Source of the DNA: Acidobacteriota bacterium
Lineage (GTDB): Bacteria > Acidobacteriota > Thermoanaerobaculia > Gp7-AA8
Assembly: GCA_019244185.1 (NCBI GenBank)
Contig: JAFATB010000025.1
Coordinates: 186,001-250,000, forward strand
Length of the DNA: 64,000 nucleotides
Direction of reading: 5' to 3'
Positions 7,222 through 15,127 of the stretch are shown piece after piece (position 1 is the stretch's first letter; each line of letters starts with the position of its first letter). The notes beneath the pieces were generated by a model. The model worked only from the letters and a program-made list of their open reading frames with translations, was not told where the DNA came from and made no database searches. The position numbers and the translations under genes were made by a program.

Positions 7222-8963
7222 TGACTGACGAACGCGCGATCGACGTCCTGCTGGAGACGGTTTCCGATGCCGTGTGGATCGTCGCGCCTTCGCTCGAGGT
7301 CGTGCGCGCGAACGCGCCGTTCGCCGCGCTCGCCATCGACATGCGCGAGCCGTGGTGGCGCGACCTCTGCGCGCGCGTGCTCGCCGGACGCGGCGTCGCG
7401 GCTCCCGCACGCATCGGCGAGCGCACGTACGCGATCACGGCTAATCCGCTGCAAGAAAACGCCGGCGCGGTCTTCGTCGCGCGCGAGCTCACCGAGACGC
7501 GCGTCGAACGCGACGACCTGCTCGAGCTCGCGGTCACGCGAATCTTCGCGACGGACAAGCCGCTCGCGGCAACGCTCGTGGACGTGCTCGAGTTTCTCTG
7601 CGAGAGCGACGGCTGGGATTACGGCGCGCTGCGCATCGGAAGCGACGCGGCGCCGCCCGCGGCACCGATTGCGACACCGATAGCGACACCGATAGCGACA
7701 TGGACGCGCCCCGACGCGAACGTCGATCTCGCCGAGGCGCCGGCGACGGTCTCGCTGCGCGCCGCCGACCGGCTCGTCGGCGTGCTCGAGCTGCGGCCGT
7801 CGCGCGGCGGACATCCGCGCGCGCTCGAACGCGCCGGCGGCTCACTCGCGCGGCTCATCGAGCGACACAGACTCCTCGAAGCGATCGAGCGCAAAGGACA
7901 GGAGTGGAGCCTCACCTTCGATGCGATCGAGCTGCCGATCTTCATCACGCGCGTCGACGGCACGATCGCGCGCGTGAACCGCGCCGCGCGCGACCTCGCC
8001 GGCGCGGAGTTCGAGTCGGTCGTCGGACGCCCGATCGCCATCGACGCGCGCGAGCCGTGGCGCACGCTCGCCGACGTCGTCGCCGCCGTGCGCGACAGCC
8101 GCACGCCGTGCACCGCCCAGCTCACCGACAACACGCGCACGTGGGACGTCAGCGCGAGCTGGTTCCGCTCCGCGAGCGACGACGACGAGCGAGTCATCAT
8201 CGTCATGCGCGACGTCACGACCGTCATCGAGCTGCAGGAGTCGGTGCGCCGCGGCGAGCAGCTCGCCGCGCTCGGCGAGCTCGTGGCCGGCGTCGCGCAC
8301 GAGGTGCGCAATCCGATCTTCGGCATGGGCCTCACCGTCGACGCGCTGCAGAGCATGCTGCCGGATGACGACGACTTCAACGAGCTCGCCGGCGTGCTGC
8401 GCACGTGGCTCGACCGCCTCAACCGCCTCATGGAATCGCTGCTCGAATACGGCCGCACGTGGACGCTCGAACTGCGCGGCGGCACGCTCGGCGACGTCCT
8501 GCCGCCGGTCATCGACGGCTGCCGGCAGATCGCCGCGCAGTCGTCCGTCGCCATCGAGACGGCGATCGAGCCCGATCTCGCGATGCTGCTCGATCCGAGC
8601 CGCCTCACGCACGCGTTCGAGAACCTCATCACGAACGCGATCCAGCATTCGAGCGCGGGCGATCGCGTCGTGATCTCCGCGCGCGCGCTCCGCGACGGCG
8701 GACGCGACGTCATCGAATGCGCCGTGCGCGACGAAGGTCCCGGCTTTTCGCCGTCCGATCTTCCGCGCGTCTTTCAGCCGTTCTTCACGCGCCGCCGCGG
8801 CGGCACCGGGCTCGGACTGTCGATCGTGCAGCGGATCGTGGATGAGCACGGTGGCACCGTCAGTGCAGGAAACGCCGAAGGCGGCGGAGCCGTTGTTACG
8901 ATGCGTTTCCCTGCATGGCGCGAATGGTCCACGACACGAACGAACGAACCCACCACATCCTGA
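7221..8963 (+). CDS. PAS-containing sensor histidine kinase
   Basis: 580 residues from the ATG at 7221 (a GTG at 7200 is an alternative). No membrane segment is seen, so it should be cytosolic. A PAS-like region lies at 1-90, a poorly conserved linker follows, and a second PAS domain spans about 225-345. The H-box GVAHEVRNPIFG has the phospho-His near 360. ATPase boxes are NLITNAIQHS (N), DEGPGFSPSD (G1) and GGTGLGLSIV (G2). In the linker a threefold repeat encodes PIATPIATPIAT. It overlaps the next gene, a response regulator, by 49 bases and starts 40 bases from the divergent prs. Confidence 0.9.
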   Translation: MTDERAIDVLLETVSDAVWIVAPSLEVVRANAPFAALAIDMREPWWRDLCARVLAGRGVAAPARIGERTYAITANPLQENAGAVFVARELTETRVERDDLLELAVTRIFATDKPLAATLVDVLEFLCESDGWDYGALRIGSDAAPPAAPIATPIATPIATWTRPDANVDLAEAPATVSLRAADRLVGVLELRPSRGGHPRALERAGGSLARLIERHRLLEAIERKGQEWSLTFDAIELPIFITRVDGTIARVNRAARDLAGAEFESVVGRPIAIDAREPWRTLADVVAAVRDSRTPCTAQLTDNTRTWDVSASWFRSASDDDERVIIVMRDVTTVIELQESVRRGEQLAALGELVAGVAHEVRNPIFGMGLTVDALQSMLPDDDDFNELAGVLRTWLDRLNRLMESLLEYGRTWTLELRGGTLGDVLPPVIDGCRQIAAQSSVAIETAIEPDLAMLLDPSRLTHAFENLITNAIQHSSAGDRVVISARALRDGGRDVIECAVRDEGPGFSPSDLPRVFQPFFTRRRGGTGLGLSIVQRIVDEHGGTVSAGNAEGGGAVVTMRFPAWREWSTTRTNEPTTS

Positions 8964-9319
8964 TCGTCGACGACGAGGAACTGATCGTCCTCGCGATGCG
9001 CAAGTACTTCGAAGGCCTCGGCTACCGCGTCGATGCCGCGCACGAGCTCGAGGAGGCGCAGGCGCTGCTCGCCAACCGCGCCTACGACCTCGTCATCGCC
9101 GACCTCCGCCTCACCGGCATCGGCGGCGTCGAAGGCCTGCAGATCGTCTCCGACGTCCACCAGCGCCACGCGCACACGCGGGTCATCCTGCTCAGCGCAT
9201 TCGGCACGCCGGAGATCGAGCGCGAGTCGTACAACCGCGGCGCCGACGCGTTCCTCCACAAGCCGAAGGCGATGATGGAGATCGCGAACGTGGCCATGAA
9301 TCTGCTCGAGCAGAGCTGA
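8915..9319 (+). CDS. response regulator receiver protein
   Basis: 134 residues, one receiver domain: acidic pocket IVDDEE, phospho-acceptor Asp in LVIADLRLTG, LLSAFG as the switch Ser/Thr segment and the Lys in LHKPKAM. No DNA-binding output domain is present. The start at 8915 overlaps the kinase gene by 49 bases; an ATG at 8924 is equally possible. Its stop overlaps the EAL gene start (TGATG). Gene order kinase-regulator-EAL suggests that this regulator relays the kinase signal to c-di-GMP breakdown by the next protein. That link is inference. Confidence 0.88.
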   Translation: MARMVHDTNERTHHILIVDDEELIVLAMRKYFEGLGYRVDAAHELEEAQALLANRAYDLVIADLRLTGIGGVEGLQIVSDVHQRHAHTRVILLSAFGTPEIERESYNRGADAFLHKPKAMMEIANVAMNLLEQS

Positions 9320-10068
9320 TGAGCGAATCGGCGCTCAACCGCATCCTGCAACCCGGCGGCATCACGCCCGTCTATCAGCCGCTCTTCCGCGCCGCCGGCG
9401 CGACGATCCGCATGCACGGACTGGAGTGCCTCTCGCGCGGTCCGCGCGGCACGAACTTCGAGTCGGCGAACGTGCTCTTCGAATACGTGCGGCTCAAGCG
9501 CGAGGAGTCGCTCGTCGACCGCGCGTGCGTCGCCGCGGCGCTGCGCGGCGCGTCGTCGCTGCCGCAGGGACTCGCGCTCACGATCAACGTGCACGCGTCG
9601 ACGCTGGGACGCGACCACGCGTTCCTGCCGTTCCTCACGTCGACCGCCGCCGCCACCGGCATCGAGCTCTCGCGCGTCACCGTCGACATCGTCGAGCACG
9701 CGCCGCCGTGGGACGGCGTGAGCTTTCTCGCCGCGATCGCGCAGCTCCGCGACCTCGGCGCCACGATCGCCCTCGACGACGTCGGCCTCGGGCAATCGAA
9801 CTTCAAGATGCTGCTCGACGTGAAGCCCGACTACCTGAAGCTCGACCGCTACTTCGTCGAGTCGTGCGCGCACGACCGCGAGCGTCGCGCCGTCATCGCC
9901 GCGCTGCAACAGCTCGCGCGCGAGTTCCACGCGGAGCTCGTCGCCGAGGGCGTGACGACGAAAGAGGATGCCGAGACGCTGCAGCAGCTCGGCATCACGC
10001 TCATGCAGGGCTTCTTCTTCGCGGAGCCGCTCACGCTCGAACAGGCGCAGGCGTTCTTCCGCGGCTGA
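9319..10068 (+). CDS. EAL-domain c-di-GMP phosphodiesterase
   Basis: 249 residues consisting of one EAL domain. The signature Glu is in GLECLSRG (in place of the usual EALLR). Further catalytic positions are recognisable: the Asn in LTINVH, the Glu in VDIVEH, the Asp pair in LDDVGLGQSN, the Lys in YLKLDRYF, the Glu in AEGVTT and the Gln in MQGFFFAEP. Metal and general-base residues therefore look retained and activity is likely, though the EAL and DDFGTG loops are atypical. The ATG overlaps the stop of the response regulator by one base, implying a signalling operon with it. Confidence 0.88.
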   Translation: MSESALNRILQPGGITPVYQPLFRAAGATIRMHGLECLSRGPRGTNFESANVLFEYVRLKREESLVDRACVAAALRGASSLPQGLALTINVHASTLGRDHAFLPFLTSTAAATGIELSRVTVDIVEHAPPWDGVSFLAAIAQLRDLGATIALDDVGLGQSNFKMLLDVKPDYLKLDRYFVESCAHDRERRAVIAALQQLAREFHAELVAEGVTTKEDAETLQQLGITLMQGFFFAEPLTLEQAQAFFRG

Positions 10069-10069
10069 C

Positions 10070-10093
10070 GCGGCGCTCGGCGATGCGCGCCGC
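10070..10093. terminator. possible bidirectional terminator hairpin
   Basis: A 7-bp GC stem, GCGGCGC and GCGCCGC, with a 10-base loop lies between the convergent EAL gene and the minus-strand gene ending at 10094. There is no T-run on either side, so this is weak evidence. Confidence 0.25.
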
Positions 10094-10366
10094 TTACTGC
10101 GGCATCCACATCGACTGCGCGGCGATCAGCTCCACGTCGCCCGGCAGCGGCAGCAGCGCGGAGGCTTTCGTGAAGAACGCCAGTCCCTTGTAGCTGGTGA
10201 CGTAGCGATGTCCCGGCTGAAAGAAACGCGGCGCGGAGTACACGACCAGCGCTTCCTTCTGTTTCTGCACGAGCCGGAGAAAGGCGTCCGGCTCGACGCG
10301 CACGAGCGTGCCGGACGCTTTGATCGCCGCGATGATCGCGGCGGCGGCTGCGGCTCCCGCGGTCAC
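10094..10366 (-). CDS. hypothetical protein, 90 residues
   Basis: A small protein with an Ala-rich first helix (MTAGAAAAAAIIAAIKASG) that could be weakly membrane-associated. It is followed by a compact alpha/beta stretch containing DAFLRLVQKQKEALVVYS, APRFFQPGHRYVTSYKGLAFFTKA and a Pro/Leu-rich end. The ATG overlaps the stop of the upstream 58-residue gene by four bases (ATGA), which is the main reason to believe it is translated. It shows no catalytic motif and no family I recognise. Confidence 0.6.
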   Translation of the reverse strand: MTAGAAAAAAIIAAIKASGTLVRVEPDAFLRLVQKQKEALVVYSAPRFFQPGHRYVTSYKGLAFFTKASALLPLPGDVELIAAQSMWMPQ

Positions 10367-10539
10367 GGTTCCTCGGTGACGACGGGGCCGTCGAGCGGCT
10401 CCATGCCTTCGAGATCGGGATCGCCTCCGGAGGCGATCTGGTTCTTGCGGTCGGCGCGGCGCGCCGCCTTCATCTGCTGCTTCTCGCGTTTGGCTTGTTC
10501 ACGCTGACGCTTCACGACGGACGGTCTCGGTTTTGCCAA
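10363..10539 (-). CDS. small basic protein (KPRPSVVKRQREQAKR type)
   Basis: 58 residues. The first 36 are highly basic and helical (AKPRPSVVKRQREQAKREKQ, then RRADRKNQ); the rest is acidic (DPDLEGMEPLDG). Small proteins beginning AKPRPxVxKRxREQAK are common in environmental bacteria and may bind nucleic acid, but their function is not established. I chose the TTG at 10539 because the family starts there and AGGAG lies 10 bases upstream. An ATG at 10563 would place that ribosome binding site inside the gene. A perfect hairpin lies just upstream. Confidence 0.6.
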   Translation of the reverse strand: MAKPRPSVVKRQREQAKREKQQMKAARRADRKNQIASGGDPDLEGMEPLDGPVVTEEP

Positions 10540-10559
10540 TGGCGACGTTCTCCTGAAAT

Positions 10560-10589
10560 GCAAAGAGCAGGATCGCTCCTGCTCTTTGC
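10560..10589. promoter_or_regulatory. perfect 13-bp hairpin between divergent genes
   Basis: GCAAAGAGCAGGA and its exact complement flank a four-base loop (TCGC). It lies between two genes read away from each other, so a terminator is not expected. On the minus strand it falls in the 5' leader of the small basic protein, ending six bases before its AGGAG. It could be an RNA control element or a protein-binding palindrome. Confidence 0.5.
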
Positions 10590-10683
10590 TGTGGTTTGTG
10601 CTGCGATTAGATCACGTTTGCGGCATTTCTCCGGAAAAACCGGCGCGCGCGACAGACCAACGGTCGTGAAAGGAGAAACGCTC

Positions 10684-11952
10684 ATGAAAGAAGTGATCTA
10701 CGAGGTCAACGACGTCAACACGACTCTGCAGGCCAACCTGCTCCGCGTCACCGCGGCAGGCGAGACCACGACCACCGGCTGGAGCGGCGGCGAGCTCCGC
10801 TTCGACGGACGGGAAGACGACACCCTCGTCTTCACCTTCGTCGCCACGCCGCCGGAAGGCATCATCATCCCCATCTTCACGCCGATCGAGTCCGCGCCGT
10901 TCGAGATCCCGCTGATGCCGCCGTTCTTCCCGCACTACGTCCGGGTGCGCGCGGCGCACAACGAGATCCGCGTGGCCATCGGCAAGGAGCTGGTCTACGA
11001 GGTGACGAGCGGCACCGCCGTCGGACGCGGCCCCGCGATCGAAGTCTCCGCGAACGGCATGACCACCGAGAACGACTGGACGGATGCGGAGCTCGTGCTG
11101 CAGCCCGGCTGCCGTTACGAGTACTGGTTCATGGCGCGACGCGGCGGCGCGCTTCCCGTGCTGACGCCGATCGCCGCCGGTCCCGAGGAGACGCTCGTGC
11201 GCCTGCCGTATCCGCAGCAGGTCGCGATCAAAGCGCGCACGAACAAGATCGACGTCGGCGTCAACGACGCGGAGAAACAGCGGATCCTGCACGTCGATGC
11301 GGCGCACGCGAAGCTCAGCGGCAACATGCTCGTCGTCGAAGCGCACGGAGAAACCTCGACCGCCGGCTGGAGCGAGCCGGAGCTGCGCCTCGCCAGCAGC
11401 AGCGAAGAGACGTACATCTTCGACTTCGTCGCGCTGCCGCCGAACGGCCCCGTCGCGCAGGTCCTCACGCCGATCTCCGTGCGCGGCGAGTTCGGCCCGA
11501 TGAATCTGCCGTTCAACGCGAAGGTCATCGTGCGCGCGGAACTGAACGAGGTCGTCGCATCCCAGGACGCACAGCGCCCCGCTGATGCGAACGCGCAGAA
11601 GGAGCTCGTCTACCGCGTCGACAGCGTCGAAGCGTCGTGGAACGGGCAGTACGTGGAGACGAAGGCGAACGGGATCGTCGTCTCGAGCGGCTACACGCAG
11701 CCCGAGTTGCGCCTGCTCCGCCGCACGAACGACACGATCTTCTTCTCGTTCCTCGCGCTGCGGCCGCAAGGTCCCGCGATTCCGGTCATCGAAGAGATCA
11801 GCGCCTCCGCGTCGACCGGCCCGGAGATGCCGCTCTTCCCGAGCTTCGTGGTCGTGTTCAGCGCGACGAACGCGAAACGCGTGCGGATCGAGAACGCCGC
11901 CGCCGCAACGGCGAAGAAATCGTCGTCGAAGCAGCCGCAGGCCAGCGCGTAG
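10684..11952 (+). CDS. four-repeat beta-rich protein of unknown function
   Basis: 422 residues with no signal peptide. It consists of four tandem repeats of about 95-105 residues (roughly 1-98, 99-190, 191-295 and 300-405). Each contains a version of W-x-x-x-ELRL, a strand such as F-x-F-x-A, PPxGP or RPQGP, and a hinge PVLTPI or PIFTPI, and closes with a strand like VRAxxNE. Repeats 1, 3 and 4 are most alike; repeat 2 has drifted (ELVLQPG, YWFMARRGG). The C-terminus is a Lys/Ser tail. AAAGGAG precedes the ATG. The layout suggests an internally duplicated beta-sandwich; I know no named family. Confidence 0.8.
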   Translation: MKEVIYEVNDVNTTLQANLLRVTAAGETTTTGWSGGELRFDGREDDTLVFTFVATPPEGIIIPIFTPIESAPFEIPLMPPFFPHYVRVRAAHNEIRVAIGKELVYEVTSGTAVGRGPAIEVSANGMTTENDWTDAELVLQPGCRYEYWFMARRGGALPVLTPIAAGPEETLVRLPYPQQVAIKARTNKIDVGVNDAEKQRILHVDAAHAKLSGNMLVVEAHGETSTAGWSEPELRLASSSEETYIFDFVALPPNGPVAQVLTPISVRGEFGPMNLPFNAKVIVRAELNEVVASQDAQRPADANAQKELVYRVDSVEASWNGQYVETKANGIVVSSGYTQPELRLLRRTNDTIFFSFLALRPQGPAIPVIEEISASASTGPEMPLFPSFVVVFSATNAKRVRIENAAAATAKKSSSKQPQASA

Positions 11953-11966
11953 CCATCACCACGCAA

Positions 11967-11998
11967 CGTCGTGCGGCGACGCTCGTCGCCGCACGACG
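11967..11998. terminator. 14-bp perfect GC stem-loop after the repeat protein
   Basis: CGTCGTGCGGCGAC and its exact complement enclose the loop GCTC, starting 15 bases after the stop at 11952. Position and strength fit a transcription terminator or 3' stabilising stem, but no T-run follows. The flippase gene starts 50 bases downstream. Confidence 0.45.
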
Positions 11999-12048
11999 GC
12001 ACGCGCGGCGGGTCCGGCAGCGCTCTTGCGTTCGCTCACGCGACGAGC

Positions 12049-13572
12049 GTGCTTCCCGAGGACGAGACTCCCGACCCGAACACCCCCACGAACGCGGCCA
12101 CCAGCGACGTCGGACGCCAGACCTTTCGCGCGGCGGCGTGGGGCTTCGTCGCCGCGGCCGGCAAGCGCGTGTTCACGCTCGTCGGACTGATGCTCCTCGC
12201 GCGCGTGCTCGAGCCGCACGAGTTCGGCGTCATCGGCTTCGCGATGCTCTACCTGACGATGGTCGAAGTGGTCGGCGACCTCGGCACCGGCGAGGCGCTC
12301 GTCTACTGGCCGGAACGACGCGACGACGCAACGCAGGTCACGTTCCTCGTCAACGTCGCTGCCGGCATCTTCTGGTCGCTCACGTCGCTCCTCGTCGCGC
12401 CGCTCGTCGCCGGTTTCTTTCACGAACCGAACGGCGCGATCGTGCTGCGCGTCCTCTCCGTCACGACGCTCATCAAGTTCCTCGGCAACACGCACGACGC
12501 GCTGGCGAAGAAGGACCTTCGCTTCCGCTCGCGCACCGGACCCGAGCTCGCGCTCACCGCCATCAAGTCCGCCGTCGCGCTCGTCCTCGCCTACCTCGGC
12601 TTCGGCGCGTGGAGTCTCGTGTGGGGCCACATCGCCGGCATCGCCGCCTGGACAATCCTGCTCTGGTTCATCATCCCGTGGCGTCCGTCGCTGCGCGTGC
12701 CGACGGACCTCCTCGCGCCGATGCTCCGTTACGGCCGCGGCATTCTCGCCGTCGAGCTGCTGGCCGCCTTCATGTTCTACGTCGACGTCGTCGGCGTCGG
12801 CCGCTACCTCGGCGTGACCGCGCTCGCGCTGTATCAGATGGCCTCGCGCATCCCCGACTCGAGCATCATGGTGCTGATCTGGGTCGCCGCGAGCGCGCTC
12901 TTCCCCGCGTTCGCGAAACTGCACGCCGAAGGCGCCGACATTCAGCGCGCGTACCTCGTCGCCACGCGCTGCATGGCCGCGATGACGCTCCCCGCGTGCC
13001 TCGGCCTCGCGTTCCTCGCGCGTCCGGTGATCCTCGTCTTCTTCGGCTCGCACTGGGCCGCGGCCGCGCCGATCCTTTCGATTCTCTCGATCTACGTCGG
13101 CTTCCGCGGCCTCGACGAAGTCGGCAACGTGCTCAAGGCGACGGGCCGCGTGCAGACGCTCGTCTGGCTGACGGTGGCGAAAGCGATCGCGCTCGTTCCC
13201 GCGATCCTCATCAGCGCGCGCATCAGCGCCCCCGCCGTCGCCGCCGCGCTGGCGATCGTCTACGGCGCCGGCACGCTGGTCACGACGGTGATCGCCGCGC
13301 GCGTCATTCACGTGCCGATCGGCGCGATCGCGCTCGCCTACGCGCGCAGCGCGGAGGCGGCGGCCGCGATGAGCCTCGCGCTGTACGGATGGATGCGCGT
13401 CTGCGGCCGCTTCGACGAGCTCGTGCAGCTCGCCGGAGGACTCCTGATCGGCGCCGCGGTTTATCTCGTCGCGCTGCGCCTCACCGACCCGGAGATTTTC
13501 GAGTGGCTGCGCAACGTGCTCAGGTCGAAGCGTAGCGCCGCGTCAGATGCTCTCGCAGCGACGCAATCATGA
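12049..13572 (+). CDS. oligosaccharide flippase (Wzx/MATE-type)
   Basis: About 507 residues with roughly 12-14 membrane helices, typical of polysaccharide flippases that move lipid-linked glycans across the inner membrane. FRAAAWGFVAAAGKRVFTLV and ARVLEPHEFGVIGFAMLY match the family's first two helices. A GTG at 12049 is chosen because the longer frame would run through the stem-loop at 11967-11998. No clear ribosome binding site is visible, so the start is uncertain. The gene overlaps the convergent hydrolase gene by 53 bases. It may serve glycan export for the surrounding polysaccharide genes, but no glycosyltransferase is directly adjacent. Confidence 0.85.
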   Translation: MLPEDETPDPNTPTNAATSDVGRQTFRAAAWGFVAAAGKRVFTLVGLMLLARVLEPHEFGVIGFAMLYLTMVEVVGDLGTGEALVYWPERRDDATQVTFLVNVAAGIFWSLTSLLVAPLVAGFFHEPNGAIVLRVLSVTTLIKFLGNTHDALAKKDLRFRSRTGPELALTAIKSAVALVLAYLGFGAWSLVWGHIAGIAAWTILLWFIIPWRPSLRVPTDLLAPMLRYGRGILAVELLAAFMFYVDVVGVGRYLGVTALALYQMASRIPDSSIMVLIWVAASALFPAFAKLHAEGADIQRAYLVATRCMAAMTLPACLGLAFLARPVILVFFGSHWAAAAPILSILSIYVGFRGLDEVGNVLKATGRVQTLVWLTVAKAIALVPAILISARISAPAVAAALAIVYGAGTLVTTVIAARVIHVPIGAIALAYARSAEAAAAMSLALYGWMRVCGRFDELVQLAGGLLIGAAVYLVALRLTDPEIFEWLRNVLRSKRSAASDALAATQS

Positions 13573-15127
13573 CCTCGCGCGTCGCCTTCGACTCGAACGT
13601 ATGCGTCGCGTTCGCGATGCGCCACAACGCGATGCGGCCTTCCTTGCGCAGCGCGCGCACGGTCGGGCCGGCGCCGAGCATGAGCAGTTCGTAGCCGGGG
13701 TCGAATTGGGAGAAGACGAAGGTGAGCTGGCGGCCGGCGCCGACGATCGCGCGGAGGTTGCGCTCGATCGTGGGATCGCCTTTCTTCGGCTTTGCGAGGA
13801 GGCGCGCGCGGTCGATGACGGTGCGCACGATCGTCGACAGCGGCGTCTCGCGGCGGAAGAGGCGCTTCCAGCCGGCCAGCGTGCGCATCGAGCGGAGATA
13901 GCGCTGCCATTCGGAGTAGCTCGTCGTCGGTTGATCGAGCGACATGCCGCGCTGGTAGTCGAACGTCAGCGGGTTGATGACGATGCTCTCGACGATCGGC
14001 GCGCTCGCGAGTCCCGCGGCGGCGTGAAACGACGCGTGCGCGCCGGAGCAGACGCCGGCGAGGACGACGCGCGGCGCGTGCAGTCGCGCGACGACATCGG
14101 CGAGGACGTCGCTCGATTCCGGCAGGTACGGATCGTTTTCGCGCGCAACGTCGTCGATCACGCTGTCGCCGAGTCCCGGCAGATCGAAGCGCAGCGTGCG
14201 GAAGCCGGCCTGCGCGAGCGCGCGCGCGACGTGGACGTACAAGCGATTCGGTCCGACGTGATGCGTCGAGCCGGCGTTGACGAGCAGGATGGCCGGCGCG
14301 TCTGACTTGCGCGACGACGGCTCGCTCGCGATGCCGAAGATGCCGTCGAAACGTACGAACGATTCGCGCGCATCGCCGAAGGTCGCGGTCTCGCGCAACG
14401 CGCCGATTGGTTGCGCGCACTGCATCGCGTCGCCGCTCCACGCGATCAGCTGATCGACCGTGCGCGCGATCGCGTCATGCGGGACGACGGCGGAGTGCGG
14501 CGGCAGGAACATCTCGTCGAACCGTTCGCCGAGCGTCAGCACGCGTGTCGTGCGCGGCGCGCCGGGACTCAACGCGCCGAGGTCGCGCTGCGTCTCCTCG
14601 GTCACGACGAAGCCGCCCGGCTCGATCGAGCCGTCGGTCGACACGGCGTCGCGGTTGATGCCGGTGAGATGCAGCGCCTTCAGCTCGCGCGCGTACGCAC
14701 GGCCGCGCACCGGCGCCCACTGCACGAGGCAGTCGACGTCGTCGCGTTCGGCGGCGACGGCGGCGGCGAGGGTCGCGCCGAGGCGGATGCCGAGGAGGCC
14801 GATGCGCGGAGCGTGCGCGAGCGCGCGCAGCGTCGTCATCGCCGTGCCGATCGACGCGCTCCACGCGGCGACGCGCGCGGGATCTTCGTCGTCGCCGGCG
14901 GAGTCGCCGGTGCCGTCGTAGTCGAAGCGCAGCGCGGGAATGCCCGCGCGCGCGAGCGCGTCGGCGAGATGCCGCTCGGATCGATGACTGTTGACGTACT
15001 CGTGGCCGAGCGGCGGACAGATCACGATCGCGAGCTCGCGCTGCCGGCCGTCCGCCGGCGCGTGATACCACCCGAAGAGCGCGCGCGCATCGGGGCCAAA
15101 GTACAGCGGCGTGCGCGTGACGTTCAT
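13520..15127 (-). CDS. tandem alpha/beta hydrolase with altered nucleophile elbows
   Basis: 535 residues with two alpha/beta-hydrolase domains in one chain, about 1-245 and 255-535. The first has the strand-turn motif GIRLG (Arg 115 where the nucleophile Ser normally stands). The second has GVCSG with Cys 360 in the nucleophile position. Each has an oxyanion-side stretch (CPPLGHEYVNSHR; VNAGSTHHVGPNR). Paired hydrolases of this kind occur in exosortase-associated loci. It is the last gene of the carrier-protein operon, its ATG overlapping the GH2 stop by four bases. Likely thioester or acyl-transfer chemistry is inference; the first domain may be non-catalytic. Confidence 0.75.
   Translation of the reverse strand: MNVTRTPLYFGPDARALFGWYHAPADGRQRELAIVICPPLGHEYVNSHRSERHLADALARAGIPALRFDYDGTGDSAGDDEDPARVAAWSASIGTAMTTLRALAHAPRIGLLGIRLGATLAAAVAAERDDVDCLVQWAPVRGRAYARELKALHLTGINRDAVSTDGSIEPGGFVVTEETQRDLGALSPGAPRTTRVLTLGERFDEMFLPPHSAVVPHDAIARTVDQLIAWSGDAMQCAQPIGALRETATFGDARESFVRFDGIFGIASEPSSRKSDAPAILLVNAGSTHHVGPNRLYVHVARALAQAGFRTLRFDLPGLGDSVIDDVARENDPYLPESSDVLADVVARLHAPRVVLAGVCSGAHASFHAAAGLASAPIVESIVINPLTFDYQRGMSLDQPTTSYSEWQRYLRSMRTLAGWKRLFRRETPLSTIVRTVIDRARLLAKPKKGDPTIERNLRAIVGAGRQLTFVFSQFDPGYELLMLGAGPTVRALRKEGRIALWRIANATHTFESKATREVMIASLREHLTRRYAST

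Noticed and set aside
6168..7814. Long N-terminal extension of ribosomal protein L25
   Set aside because: The upstream part is a shadow of prs and the kinase gene; the ATG at 6167 has AGGAG and matches the family start.
8842..9318. N-terminal extension of the EAL protein
   Set aside because: The extension is an Arg/Pro-rich shadow of the response regulator; the ATG at 9319 overlaps the regulator stop and starts the domain.
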